A DNA stretch of 64,000 bases, taken from positions 62,001-126,000 of the forward strand of contig CAWGCC010000014.1 of the NCBI GenBank assembly GCA_963820965.1, read 5' to 3'. Shown in pieces: positions 40,008-49,104 of the stretch; within the stretch, counting starts at the first letter, position 1; each line of letters begins with the position of its first letter. The position numbers and the translations under genes are program-made. This stretch comes from DATEDA01 sp963820965. GTDB taxonomy: Bacteria > Pseudomonadota > Gammaproteobacteria > Burkholderiales > SG8-39. The notes beneath the pieces are model-generated. The model made no database searches. It was not told the DNA's origin and saw only the letters and a list, made by a program, of their open reading frames with translations.

Positions 40008-42110
40008 ATGAACCGAATTGCGCCGCTGCTCGCCGTCGTCTGCGTCGCCGCAATCCCTGCGTACGCGCAGTCGCCCAAGGGATCGGCCGACCACATCCGC
40101 GCGGCGACCGGGCGCATCGACGCGAACGCGATCCGGGCGAACGAGCGCTCCACCGCCGACTGGCCGAGCTACGGACTGGACTACGCGGAGACGCGTTTCA
40201 GCCGCCTGAGGCAGATCGACGCCGGTAACGTCAAGAATCTCGGGCTCGTGTGGTCGTACAACCTCGAGTCCACCCGCGGGGTCGAGGCGACGCCGCTGGT
40301 GGTCGACGGCATCATGTACGTCACGGCGTCGTGGAGCATCGTGCACGCGATCGACGTCCGCACCGGCAAGCGCCTCTGGGTCTACGACCCCAAGGTCGAC
40401 CGCGAGGCGGGCTACAAGGGCTGCTGCGACGTCGTGAACCGTGGCGTCGCGCTGCACAAGGGCAAGGTCTTCGTCGGCGTCTACGACGGCCGCCTGGCGG
40501 CGCTAGATGCCGCCACTGGCCGGCTCGTGTGGGAGAAGGACACGATCATCGACCGGACCCGGCCCTACACGATCACGGGAGCGCCGCGCGTCTTCAAGGG
40601 CAAGGTCATCATCGGCAACAGCGGCGCCGAGTACGGCGTCCGCGGCTACATCACGGCGTACGACGCCGAGACCGGCGAGCAGAAATGGCGCTGGTTCACG
40701 GTGCCGGGCGACCCGGCGAAGCCGTTCGAGGACTTCTCGATGGCCAAGGCCTATACGACCTGGGACGCGAGCGGCAGGTACTGGGACGGGGGCGGGGGAG
40801 GCACGGTGTGGGACACAATGGCCTTCGACCCGGACCTCAACCTGATGTACATCGGCACGGGGAACGGCTCGCCGTGGGCGCAGAGCAAGCGCAGCCCCGG
40901 AGGCGGCGACAACCTGTATCTCGCCTCGATCGTCGCGCTCGATCCCGACACCGGCCGGTACGTGTGGCACTACCAGGAGACGCCCGGCGACAACTGGGAC
41001 TTCACCGCGACCCAGCCGATGATCCTCGCCGACCTGAAGATCGACGGCCGGCCGCGCAAGGTGATCCTGCACGCGCCGAAGAACGGCTTCTTCTTCGTCA
41101 TCGACCGGACGAACGGCCAGTTCATCTCGGCCAAGAACTTCGTCGAGGTGAACTGGGCCAGCGGCTACGACAAGAACGGCCGGCCGATCGAGACGCCCGA
41201 GGCGCGCGTCGTGGACCGGCCGCGCGAGATCATCCCGAGCGCCTTCGGCGCGCGCAACTGGCACCCGATGTCGTTCAACCCGCAGACCGGCCTCGCTTAC
41301 ATGCCGGTGCAGGGCATTCCGTTGAGCCTGATGGACAACAAGGGCTGGGCGATGAACGCCAACCAGCCCGGAGAGCCGCACGGCGGCGTTGGCTGGAACC
41401 TCGCGATGTTCATCAACGCCGAGCCGCCGAAGAGCAAGCCCTTCGGTCGCCTGATCGCGTGGGACCCGGTGCGGCAGCGGGAAGTCTGGCGGCAGGAGCA
41501 GGTCTCGCCGTGGAACGGCGGCACGCTGACGACCGCGGGCAATCTCGTCTTCCAGGGCACCGCCGACGGCCGCTTCGTCGCCTATGACGCGAAGACCGGC
41601 GCGAAGCTCTGGGAGACCGCGACCGGCACCGGCGTCGTCGCCGGCCCCGCAACGTATCTCGTCGACGGCAAGCAGTACGTCTCGGTCGCGGTGGGCTGGG
41701 GCGGCGTGTACGGCGTCGCGTTTCGCGCCACCGATCGCAAGGGTCCTGGCACCGTCTACACCTTCGCCCTCGGTGGCAAGGCGCCGGCGCCCGATTTCGT
41801 GGCGTACCAGCAGGGGGCGCTGGTGCAAGGCGTCAAGTACGACCCGGCGCACGTCCAGGAAGGCACCATGCTCTACGTCAGCAACTGCGTCTTCTGCCAC
41901 GGTGTTCCCGGGGTGGACCGCGGCGGCAACGTGTCGAACCTCGGCTACTCCCCGGCCGCGGTGATCGCGAACCTCGACAAGTACGTGTTCAAGGGTCCGG
42001 ACACCGCGAAAGGCATGCCGGATTTCACCGGCAAGCTGACCCCTGACCAGCTCGAGAAGATCAAGGCGTTCATCCAGGGCACCGCCGACGCGATCCGGCC
42101 GAAGAACTAA
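40008..42110 (+). CDS. PQQ-dependent quinohemoprotein alcohol dehydrogenase
   Basis: About 700 residues. A Sec signal (LLAVVCVAAIPAYAQ) precedes an eight-bladed propeller with the vicinal disulfide KGCCDVV (Cys139-140) that stacks on PQQ, GTGNGSPW (Asn286, metal ligand) and GDNWDFTAT (catalytic Asp331). Tryptophan-docking repeats such as LDPDTGRYVWHYQ and YDAKTGAKLWE are visible. A C-terminal cytochrome c domain carries CVFCH (627-631) and KGMPDFTGKLT with the axial Met. Two residues after the catalytic Asp is Thr, not the extra Asp of lanthanide-type enzymes, so a calcium enzyme is predicted. The ATG at 40008 is preferred over 40002 because AGGAG (39997-40001) is then correctly spaced. Confidence 0.93.
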   Translation: MNRIAPLLAVVCVAAIPAYAQSPKGSADHIRAATGRIDANAIRANERSTADWPSYGLDYAETRFSRLRQIDAGNVKNLGLVWSYNLESTRGVEATPLVVDGIMYVTASWSIVHAIDVRTGKRLWVYDPKVDREAGYKGCCDVVNRGVALHKGKVFVGVYDGRLAALDAATGRLVWEKDTIIDRTRPYTITGAPRVFKGKVIIGNSGAEYGVRGYITAYDAETGEQKWRWFTVPGDPAKPFEDFSMAKAYTTWDASGRYWDGGGGGTVWDTMAFDPDLNLMYIGTGNGSPWAQSKRSPGGGDNLYLASIVALDPDTGRYVWHYQETPGDNWDFTATQPMILADLKIDGRPRKVILHAPKNGFFFVIDRTNGQFISAKNFVEVNWASGYDKNGRPIETPEARVVDRPREIIPSAFGARNWHPMSFNPQTGLAYMPVQGIPLSLMDNKGWAMNANQPGEPHGGVGWNLAMFINAEPPKSKPFGRLIAWDPVRQREVWRQEQVSPWNGGTLTTAGNLVFQGTADGRFVAYDAKTGAKLWETATGTGVVAGPATYLVDGKQYVSVAVGWGGVYGVAFRATDRKGPGTVYTFALGGKAPAPDFVAYQQGALVQGVKYDPAHVQEGTMLYVSNCVFCHGVPGVDRGGNVSNLGYSPAAVIANLDKYVFKGPDTAKGMPDFTGKLTPDQLEKIKAFIQGTADAIRPKN

Positions 42111-42194
42111 CGCGGCGGGGGCAGTCCATCACGCGGGTCCAGCTGCTCGGCGGTCGCCGACTTGCCGTGAGTCCGCCTGCTACCATCGGAGCGC

Positions 42195-43469
42195 ATGAAG
42201 GCCGACCTCCCCAAACTCGCGGCGCTCGACGACGAAGCCGCGATCTTCGACGACCTCAACCCGGCGCCGCGCCTCCTGATGGGCCCGGGGCCGATCAATG
42301 CCGACCCGCGGGTGCTGAAAGCCCTCGCAACGCCCCTCATCGGCCAGTTCGACCCGCAGTTCCGCGTCTACATGAAGGAGACGATGGAGCTCTACCGCCG
42401 CGTCTTCGAGACGCGCAATCGCTGGACGCTGCTCGTGGACGGCACCGCCCGCGCGGCCATCGAGTGCGTGATGGTGTCGGCGGTCGAGCCGGGCGAACGG
42501 GTGCTCGTCCTTTCGTTCGGGCGTTTCGGGCAACTCATGACCGAGATCGCGCGTCGCATCGGCGCCGACGTGCAAGTCCTCGAGTCCGAGTGGGGTACGG
42601 TGTTCGAGCCCGAGCAGGTCGAGGCGGGGCTCAAGCGCTACTCGCCGAAGCTCGTCGCCGTCTGCCAGGGCGACACCTCGACCACCATGGCCCAGCCGCT
42701 GGAGGAGATCGGCAAGCTCTGCCAGCGCTACGGAGCGATGGTGCAGGTCGATGCGACCGCGACCCTCGGGGGCATGCGGCTGCCGGTGGACGCGTGGCAG
42801 ATCGACTGCGTGACCGGCGGCCTGCAGAAATGCCTCGGCGGCCCCTCGGGCTCCGCGCCGATCACGCTCAGCGAGCCGATGGCCGAAGTGATCTACCGGC
42901 GCCGGCACATCGAGGAGGGTCTGCGTCCGAAGGACTACGTTCCAGGCGAGGGGAGGATCATCCGCTCGAACTACTTCGATCTTGGGATGCTGATGGACTA
43001 CTGGAGCGATCGCGCGCTCAACCATCACACCGAGGCCACCTCGATGCTCTACGCGGCCCGCGAATGCGCGCGGATCTTCGTCAAGGAAGGTCACGAGCAG
43101 GCGTTCCGGCGCCACGAGCTTGCCGGCGGGGCGCTGGTCGCGGGCGTCGAGGCGATGGGCCTCGAGCTCTTCGGCGACAAGTCGCACAAGATGCCGAACG
43201 TGACCGGTGTCTGGATCCCCGACGGCGTCGCCGGAGACCGGGTGCGCACGGCGTTGCTGAACGACTTCGGCATCGAGATCGGCAGCTCGTTCGGTCCGCT
43301 GCACGGGCGGATCTGGCGCATCGGCGCGATGGGTGTCAACGCCCGCAGGGACGCGGTTCTGGTCACGCTCGGCGCGCTCGAGGCGGTGCTGGCGGGCGAG
43401 GGAATGAAGCTGCCGCGAGGCGCCGCGGTCGACGCCGCACGGGCCGTCTATCGCGCCGCGGCCGGGTAA
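42195..43469 (+). CDS. pucG: Class V aminotransferase, PucG-like (ureidoglycine/serine/alanine:glyoxylate)
   Basis: A 424-residue PLP enzyme of the serine/alanine-glyoxylate aminotransferase group. Motifs: LLMGPGPINADPRVLKA, QFDPQFRVYMKETMELYRRVF, VDGTARAAIECVM, VDATATLGGMRLPVD and the Schiff-base lysine in CVTGGLQKCLGGPSGSAP. The LNPAPRLLMGPGP opening and the purine-catabolic context favour PucG, which transfers the amino group of S-ureidoglycine to glyoxylate, over serine-glyoxylate aminotransferase. First gene of a rightward run of four (aminotransferase, enolase-superfamily, FAH-family, ketopantoate-reductase-like). Confidence 0.85.
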   Translation: MKADLPKLAALDDEAAIFDDLNPAPRLLMGPGPINADPRVLKALATPLIGQFDPQFRVYMKETMELYRRVFETRNRWTLLVDGTARAAIECVMVSAVEPGERVLVLSFGRFGQLMTEIARRIGADVQVLESEWGTVFEPEQVEAGLKRYSPKLVAVCQGDTSTTMAQPLEEIGKLCQRYGAMVQVDATATLGGMRLPVDAWQIDCVTGGLQKCLGGPSGSAPITLSEPMAEVIYRRRHIEEGLRPKDYVPGEGRIIRSNYFDLGMLMDYWSDRALNHHTEATSMLYAARECARIFVKEGHEQAFRRHELAGGALVAGVEAMGLELFGDKSHKMPNVTGVWIPDGVAGDRVRTALLNDFGIEIGSSFGPLHGRIWRIGAMGVNARRDAVLVTLGALEAVLAGEGMKLPRGAAVDAARAVYRAAAG

Positions 43470-43475
43470 CCCCTC

Positions 43476-44564
43476 GTGCCGAGGATCGCCTCCGTCGAGA
43501 GCGGCTGCTACCGAGTGCCGCTGCCGATCGTGCTGTCCGACAGCACGCACGGCGAGATGACGCATTTCGAGCTCGTGACCGTGCGCGTCCGCGACGCCGA
43601 CGGCGCCGAGGGTCTCGGTTACACGTACACCGTCGGCGCCGGCGGCGCCGCCATTCACGTCCTGATCGAGCGCTACCTCGCGCCGCTCCTCGCCGACGAG
43701 GACGCCGACCGCATCGAGCCGCTGTGGCAGAAGATGTGGTGGGCGCTGCACTACGGCGGTCGCGGCGGGCCGGTGGTGCTCGCGATCTCGGCGATCGACA
43801 TCGCGCTGTGGGACCTCGCGGCGAAGCGGTCCGGCCAGCCGCTATGGCGGATGCTCGGCGGGTTCGATCCGCGCGTGCCTTGCTATGCCGGCGGGATCGA
43901 CCTCCAGTTCCCGCTCGAGCGGCTCCTGCGGCAAGCCGACGACTTCCGCGCGCGGGGTTTTCGCGCGATCAAGATGAAGGTCGGGCGCGACCGGCTGTCC
44001 GAGGACGTCCAGCGCGTGCGGGCGATGCGTGCGCATCTCGGCGCCGACTTCCCGTTGATGGCGGACGCCAACATGCGTTGGTCGGTCGACGGGGCGGTGC
44101 GAGCCGCCCGGCTGCTCCGCGAGTTCGAGCTGGTGTGGCTCGAGGAGCCGACGATCCCCGACGACGTCACCGGCCACGCGCGGATCGTGCGCGAGGGTGG
44201 CGTCCCGATCGCAACCGGCGAGAACATGCGCACGCTCTGGGAGTTCCGGCAGATGATCGACGCCGGCGGGGTGACGTATCCCGAACCGGACGTGTCGAAC
44301 TGCGGCGGGGTCACGGTGTTCATGAAGATCGCGCACCTCGCCGAGGCGTTCAATCTCCCGGTCACCTCGCACGGCGTCCACGACCTCACCGTGCACCTCC
44401 TCGCCGCGGCGCCGAACCGCTCCTACCTCGAGATCCACGGCTTCGGCCTCGACCGCTTCATTGCCGAGCCCGTGCGCGTCGGCGACGGCGTCGCGATCGC
44501 CCCGGAACGGCCGGGGCACGGCGTCGCGCTCGACTTCAAGGCGCTCGCACCGCTGCACCTCTAG
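43476..44564 (+). CDS. Mandelate racemase/muconate-lactonizing enzyme family protein (enolase superfamily)
   Basis: A 362-residue protein from GTG 43476, six bases after pucG. Its capping domain is followed by a TIM barrel with the catalytic KIKMKVGRDR (KxK), metal ligands Asp in MADANMRW, Glu in VWLEEPTIPDD and Glu in IATGENMRT, and the His of PVTSHGVHDLTVHLL, typical of the mandelate racemase subgroup of acid-sugar dehydratases/racemases. Substrate cannot be read from the sequence. Next to SMP-30, FAH and ketopantoate-reductase-like genes it could act on a 2-hydroxy acid. Confidence 0.88.
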   Translation: MPRIASVESGCYRVPLPIVLSDSTHGEMTHFELVTVRVRDADGAEGLGYTYTVGAGGAAIHVLIERYLAPLLADEDADRIEPLWQKMWWALHYGGRGGPVVLAISAIDIALWDLAAKRSGQPLWRMLGGFDPRVPCYAGGIDLQFPLERLLRQADDFRARGFRAIKMKVGRDRLSEDVQRVRAMRAHLGADFPLMADANMRWSVDGAVRAARLLREFELVWLEEPTIPDDVTGHARIVREGGVPIATGENMRTLWEFRQMIDAGGVTYPEPDVSNCGGVTVFMKIAHLAEAFNLPVTSHGVHDLTVHLLAAAPNRSYLEIHGFGLDRFIAEPVRVGDGVAIAPERPGHGVALDFKALAPLHL

Positions 44565-44657
44565 CGGCTCTTCCGCATTCCGGAATTTTGCTTCGCGGCG
44601 TGACACGCCCTGCGCTGCGGCCTATCGTCTCCGCTGGCTGACCACAGAGACCATCGA

Positions 44658-45425
44658 ATGGCGCGCTGGATCCGCTTCTCGCGGCAGGGCAGGACGGAAT
44701 TCGGCACCCTCGAGGACGGCACGATCCGGGTGCACGAGGGCGACATGTTCGCGGGCAGCCGTGCCACGGGCGAGTCGGTGCCGCTCGACGCGGTGAAGGT
44801 GCTCACGCCGACCGTGCCGAGCAAGATGATCGCGATGGTGAACAACTACCACGCGCTCCTGCAGAAGCAGGGCAATCCCGTCCCCGAGGAGCCGCTTTAC
44901 GTCCTCAAGGCGCCGAACTCGTTTCTCGCGCACGGCGAGACGATCCGCGTCCCTCGGTCCTACCCGGGCAAGGTCGTCTACGAAGGCGAGCTCGGGGTGG
45001 TGATCGGCAGGCGCTGCAAGGCCGTGCCGGAGGCCGATGCGCCGGGATACATCCTCGGCTACACCTGCATCAACGATGTCACTGCGGCCGAGCTGATCGG
45101 CAAGGACAGGACGTTCGCGCAGTGGGTGCGCTCGAAGAGCTACGACACGTTCGGCGTTTTCGGGCCGGTCGTTGCGACCGGCCTGGATCCCGTACAGCTC
45201 TCCGTGAAGCTCGTCCTGAACGACCAAGAGCGCCAGAACTACCCGTGCTCGGACCTGGTGTTTCCGCCGGCGAAGCTCGTGAGCGCGCTCTCGCAGGACA
45301 TGACGCTGGAGCCGGGCGACGTGATCTGCGTCGGCACCTCGATTGGAGTCGGATCGATGAAACCGGGCAGCACCGTGAGCGTGACGATCGACGGCATCGG
45401 GACGCTGACGAACCGCTATGAGTAG
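44658..45425 (+). CDS. Fumarylacetoacetate hydrolase family protein
   Basis: A 255-residue FAH-fold enzyme. The metal-binding Glu residues lie in KVVYEGELGVVIG and nearby; GYTCINDVTAAELIG and KSYDTFGVFGPVV are the family signature, and GDVICVGTSIGVG closes the site. Members hydrolyse or decarboxylate beta-diketone-like acids; some genomes annotate such genes in purine clusters as ureidoglycolate lyase. Here, following pucG, a ureidoglycolate role is possible because no AllA-type enzyme is seen in the window. That is inference. Confidence 0.85.
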   Translation: MARWIRFSRQGRTEFGTLEDGTIRVHEGDMFAGSRATGESVPLDAVKVLTPTVPSKMIAMVNNYHALLQKQGNPVPEEPLYVLKAPNSFLAHGETIRVPRSYPGKVVYEGELGVVIGRRCKAVPEADAPGYILGYTCINDVTAAELIGKDRTFAQWVRSKSYDTFGVFGPVVATGLDPVQLSVKLVLNDQERQNYPCSDLVFPPAKLVSALSQDMTLEPGDVICVGTSIGVGSMKPGSTVSVTIDGIGTLTNRYE

Positions 45426-45434
45426 GAGGTCGAA

Positions 45435-46448
45435 ATGAGAATCGCAGTAGTCGGCGCGGGCGCGATGGGCGGCCTGCTCGCGGCGCGGCTCGCGCTGGCG
45501 GGCGAGGCGGTGACGGTGGTCGACCGCGGGCCGCACCTCGAGACGATTCAGCGCTCGGGGCTGAAGCTCGTGGGCCCGGACGGCAGCAGAGCCGCCGCGA
45601 AGGTCGCCCGCGCGGTAGCGACCCCGGCCGAGGCGGGGCCGCACGACGTCGTGTTCCTGGCGGTCAAGACGAATCTCTACGCGGCGCTCGCGCCCGGCTT
45701 GCGCGCGATGTTCGACGACGACACCGTCGTCGTGCCGATACAGAACGGCCTGCCGTGGTGGTACTTCCAGAACTTCCGGGGACCGCACGCCGGCTACCGG
45801 CTGAAGACCGCGGATCCGGACGGCGTGATCGAGCAGAACATCGAGACCCGCCGCATCGTCGGCTGCGTCGTTTATCCCGCCGGCGAGCTGCAGGCGCCCG
45901 GGGTGGTGAAGCACCTCGAGGGGGACCGTTTCCCTATCGGCGAGCTCGACGGAACGACCACCGAGCGCGCGCGGGTGCTTTCCGAGCTTTTCGCCCGCGC
46001 CGGCCTCAAAGCGCCGATCCTCGAGGACATCCGCTCCGAGATCTGGCTCAAGCTCTGGGGCAACATGAGCTTCAACCCGATCAGCGCGCTCACCCACGCG
46101 ACGCTTATCGACATCTGCCAGGAGCCGGCGACGCGTGAGCTCGCTGCCGAGATGATGCGCGAGGCGCAGACGATCGCGGAGCAGCTCGGCGTCACTTTCC
46201 GCGTGAACCTCGAGCGTCGCATCGCCGGCGCCGAGAAGGTCGGCAAGCACAAGACGTCCACGCTCCAGGACGTCGAAGCCGGCCGTTCGGTGGAGATCGA
46301 CGCCCTGATCGGCTCGGTGATCGAGCTTGGGCAGCTCACCGGGACGCCGACGCCGCACATCGAGGCGGTGTACGCGCTGATGAAGCTCCTCCAGAAGACG
46401 ATGGAGGAGGAGCATGCCAAGGTGGTGATGCAGCCGTTGGCGGCCTAG
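45435..46448 (+). CDS. 2-Dehydropantoate 2-reductase family protein
   Basis: A 337-residue ApbA/PanE-like NADPH oxidoreductase. Rossmann motif MRIAVVGAGAMGGLLAARLALAG; VVFLAVKTNLYAAL; PIQNGLPWWYFQ (a slightly longer loop than classical PanE); WLKLWGNMSFNPISALTHATL containing the catalytic Lys; C-terminal helical domain with KTSTLQDVEAGRSVEIDALIG. A good SD (AGGAGG) lies ahead of ATG 45435. The position at the end of a catabolic run suggests a 2-oxo acid reductase other than pantothenate synthesis. It overlaps the end of the convergent asparaginase gene by four bases. Confidence 0.88.
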   Translation: MRIAVVGAGAMGGLLAARLALAGEAVTVVDRGPHLETIQRSGLKLVGPDGSRAAAKVARAVATPAEAGPHDVVFLAVKTNLYAALAPGLRAMFDDDTVVVPIQNGLPWWYFQNFRGPHAGYRLKTADPDGVIEQNIETRRIVGCVVYPAGELQAPGVVKHLEGDRFPIGELDGTTTERARVLSELFARAGLKAPILEDIRSEIWLKLWGNMSFNPISALTHATLIDICQEPATRELAAEMMREAQTIAEQLGVTFRVNLERRIAGAEKVGKHKTSTLQDVEAGRSVEIDALIGSVIELGQLTGTPTPHIEAVYALMKLLQKTMEEEHAKVVMQPLAA

Positions 46449-47329
46449 GCGGCGACGCGCATCCGCGCGCGCAGGTGTCCGTCGTCTGAGGCGAACCACG
46501 CGTGCGGCATGATGCCGCCGCGCATCGCGACGCCGATGCGCGCTGCGTGGTCGAGCGCGATCAGGCCCGCGCTTTCTGCCGTTTCCATCGGCAGGGCCGC
46601 CACCACCCGCTCCGCGGCGGCCCGCGCGCCCGATCCGGCGGCGACGAGATCGCACAGCGACTTGGTCGCGAGCGTGCGCATCATCAGCTCGCCATGTCCG
46701 GTCGCAGACGCCGCGGCACGCCGCGTCGCGTAGTTGCCCGCGCCGGAGATCGGCGAGTCGCCGACCCGGCCCGGCAGCTTGAGGGCGGTGCCGCCGGTGG
46801 ACGTCGCCGCGGCCAGGGTGCCGCCGGTGTCAAGGGCCACTGCACCGACGGTGTTGCCGCGCGCGATCCGTCCTGCCTGCAGTGCGCGCCGATACCGCTC
46901 GCGGCTCTCGCGCGTGATCGGCTCGTAGTCGCGGAAGCCTCGCTCGCGGGCGAACGCAACCGCCCCGGCACCCGCGAGCAGCGCGTGGCGAGTCGCCTCC
47001 ATCACGCCGCGCGCGACGAGCACGGGGTTCCTGACGCGCCGGATCGCGGCGACCCCGCCGCAGCGGAGGTCGCTGCCGACCATCACCGACGCGTCCATCT
47101 CGACCTCGCCGTCGCGGTTGAGCGTCGAGCCGGTGCCGGCGTTGAAGAGCGGGTCATCCTCGAGCGCAACCACCGCCGCGCAAACGGCATCCAGCGCCGA
47201 GCCGTGGTCGGCAAGGACCTGGCGGCCCACTCGCGCCGCAGCCCGCACGCCACGGAGCGCGGCCGCCGTATCGGCGCGCTCCCACCGGCCGCAGCCGCCG
47301 TGGACGACGATCGCGTAGCGGAACGTCAT
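46445..47329 (-). CDS. Isoaspartyl peptidase/L-asparaginase (plant-type Ntn hydrolase)
   Basis: A 294-residue Ntn hydrolase made as a proenzyme. VVHGGCGRW opening, NAGTGSTLNRDGEVEMDASVM, and the autoprocessing site GNTVGAVALDTGGTLAAATSTGG, where Thr159 (in GNTVG) becomes the N-terminal nucleophile. Releases aspartate from beta-aspartyl dipeptides or asparagine. It lies 99 bases after puuD on the same strand. Compared with IaaA/AspG the C-terminal part is a little short but complete. Confidence 0.9.
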   Translation of the reverse strand: MTFRYAIVVHGGCGRWERADTAAALRGVRAAARVGRQVLADHGSALDAVCAAVVALEDDPLFNAGTGSTLNRDGEVEMDASVMVGSDLRCGGVAAIRRVRNPVLVARGVMEATRHALLAGAGAVAFARERGFRDYEPITRESRERYRRALQAGRIARGNTVGAVALDTGGTLAAATSTGGTALKLPGRVGDSPISGAGNYATRRAAASATGHGELMMRTLATKSLCDLVAAGSGARAAAERVVAALPMETAESAGLIALDHAARIGVAMRGGIMPHAWFASDDGHLRARMRVAA

Positions 47330-47428
47330 GAGAAGTCGCTCTCGTGCGCGGCGAGCGTACTATGGCTGGCGCCTCGCGCACGAAGCCGGCCCGGGGCAGA
47401 TTCAGCGGGATGACGACGCATCGCGTCG

Positions 47429-48634
47429 TCACTTGAGGTTCGCCCCGTCGGCGAGCCACCTGCCGAGGAGCGCGCGCTCCTCGTCGGTCATCCTGGTCAG
47501 GTTGCCGATCGGCATCGCCTGGGTGGCGATCGTCTGCTGGTGGATGCGGCTCGCCGCCGCCTTGACCTGTTCCGGTGTGTCGAGCATCAGCCCGCCCGGG
47601 GGCTGCGCGAAGCCGGCGAAGGACGGTTTCTCGGAGTGACAGACCGCGCAGCGCTCCCTGAGGATCGGCTGCACCTGAGCGAAGGTGATCGCCTTCGCGG
47701 CGGCAGCCGGCGCCCCCGTCGCGGTGGGCTTCGGCGCCATCGCAATGGCGAGGCCGAGCAGCAGCGTCGCCGCCACGGCCGGCAGCGCGATCAGGTTCCT
47801 GCCGACGTGTCGGAGCACGAAGTACTGTCGGATGAGCGCACCCGCCAGCATGATCACGGCCAGGATCGCCCAGCCGTGCCGGCTGCCGTAGGTCATCGGG
47901 TAGTGGTTGCTGATCATGATGAACAGCACCGGCAGCGTGAAGTAGGTGTTGTGCACGCTGCGCTGCTTGCCGATGATTCCCGGCCTCGGGTCGGGATCCT
48001 TGCCGGCGCGGATCTCCGCCACCATCTGTTTCTGGCCCGGGATGATCTGGAAGAAGACGTTCCACACCATGATCGTGCCGATCAGGGCGCCGACGTGGAT
48101 GTACGCGGCGCGCCCGCCGAACACCTGCGCGTACCCCCAGGCGGCCGCGACCAGCAGCAGGTAGATCACGATCGACAGGGCGAGCTCGTGCTTGATGGTC
48201 TTGCACAGCGCGTCGTAGACGAGCCAGCCGACCACGAGCGACCCGGCCGAGATCGCGATCGCTGCCGGAGCGGCGAGGTCCATCACCGACCTGTCGATGA
48301 GGTACGCGTTCGCGCCGTACCAGTAGATGATCGCGAGGAGCGCCATGCCGGAGAGCCAGGTCGTATAGGCTTCCCACTTGGACCAGTGCAGATCCTCGCT
48401 CAGCGGCTCGCCCTTCGGACCGGTCAGGAACTTCTGGCTGACGTAGAAGCCCCCGCCATGCACCGCCCAGAGCTCGCCGAACACGCCGCGTTTCGCATCC
48501 GCCGGGTTCCCTGGCGGCTTGAGCGACATGTCGAGCATTACGAAATAGAGCGAGGCGCCGATCCAGGCGATGCCGGCGACGAAGTGCAGCCAGCGCACAC
48601 CGAGGTTGAGCCAGTCGATGATGTAGCTCTCCAC
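47429..48634 (-). CDS. puuD: Membrane-bound urate hydroxylase PuuD with C-terminal cytochrome c
   Basis: A 401-residue integral membrane protein. About eight helices form the DUF989 urate-oxidising domain (ESYIIDWLNLGVRWLHFVAG, YWYGANAYLIDRSVMDL, SVHNTYFTLPVLFIMISNHYP), then a short linker and a cytochrome c domain with CAVCH (329-333) and ATQAMPIGNLTRMTDEER holding the axial Met. It hydroxylates urate to 5-hydroxyisourate and passes electrons to the respiratory chain, replacing soluble uricase. This is the entry step for the uraH, uraD and puuE products. The first 16 codons also occur as a second, imperfect copy just upstream (48749-48802). Confidence 0.95.
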   Translation of the reverse strand: MESYIIDWLNLGVRWLHFVAGIAWIGASLYFVMLDMSLKPPGNPADAKRGVFGELWAVHGGGFYVSQKFLTGPKGEPLSEDLHWSKWEAYTTWLSGMALLAIIYWYGANAYLIDRSVMDLAAPAAIAISAGSLVVGWLVYDALCKTIKHELALSIVIYLLLVAAAWGYAQVFGGRAAYIHVGALIGTIMVWNVFFQIIPGQKQMVAEIRAGKDPDPRPGIIGKQRSVHNTYFTLPVLFIMISNHYPMTYGSRHGWAILAVIMLAGALIRQYFVLRHVGRNLIALPAVAATLLLGLAIAMAPKPTATGAPAAAAKAITFAQVQPILRERCAVCHSEKPSFAGFAQPPGGLMLDTPEQVKAAASRIHQQTIATQAMPIGNLTRMTDEERALLGRWLADGANLK

Positions 48635-48748
48635 GGGTTACCTCCGCGCTGAGTCGTGTGCGCCGTCCGGTTCGTCGGATCTGCACGGGGGCCCGAAGGT
48701 AGGGTTCTGAGCCTTCCTTTCCCAACCTGTCCGTTGCCCGTCGCGGGA

Positions 48749-48802
48749 CTGCCAGCGGACGCAGAGATTGAGCCAGTCGACGATATAGCTCTCCACGGGA
48801 TA
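48749..48802 (-). repeat. Partial direct duplication of the puuD 5' end
   Basis: This stretch reads, on the minus strand, VESYIVDWLNLCVRWQ, nearly the same as the true puuD start ESYIIDWLNLGVRWL at 48586-48634. The DNA match covers about 50 bases with a handful of changes, and the copies lie about 163 bases apart. The copy is cut off after 16 codons and leads out of frame. The rest of 48635-48915 shows no gene; part of it (48830-48910) reads as a broken coding tail on neither strand that I can name. Confidence 0.75.
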
Positions 48803-48915
48803 TGCCCCTTCCCTGGTGCGTGGCAACACGCCCCGGCCGCCGCGTCCTTCCTGGAGTTCGCGCACCAGTACGTGCGCGAAGGCCGGTATCCCGGTAGCGT
48901 GCCGGCCGAACGCCC

Positions 48916-49104
48916 TCAGCCGACGGTGACTTCGACCTTATCCCCGTCGCGGACGGTGGCGAGCCGACGCGGATCGCCCTCGAACCTACCGAGAACGTTG
49001 ACGGGCGTCACCAGGCGACATTCGATTCCGCGCGAGACCGGCGTCGGGCCACAGGGCAGGGCGAGCTCGTCCCGCGGCGGCCGTTTGATCCGAACGCTGG
49101 TCAT
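48916..49104 (-). CDS. Small conserved-looking protein at the end of the ureide/glyoxylate operon
   Basis: A 62-residue frame, ATG 49104 overlapping the stop of the M20 gene (ATGA). It reads MTSVRIKRPPRDELALPCGP and SRGIECRLVTPVNVLGRFEGDP, ending DGDKVEVTVG. It is basic, with no signal peptide, membrane helix or known motif. Start-stop overlap with the upstream gene, the same as between the preceding two genes, is the main support for its reality. Confidence 0.5.
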   Translation of the reverse strand: MTSVRIKRPPRDELALPCGPTPVSRGIECRLVTPVNVLGRFEGDPRRLATVRDGDKVEVTVG

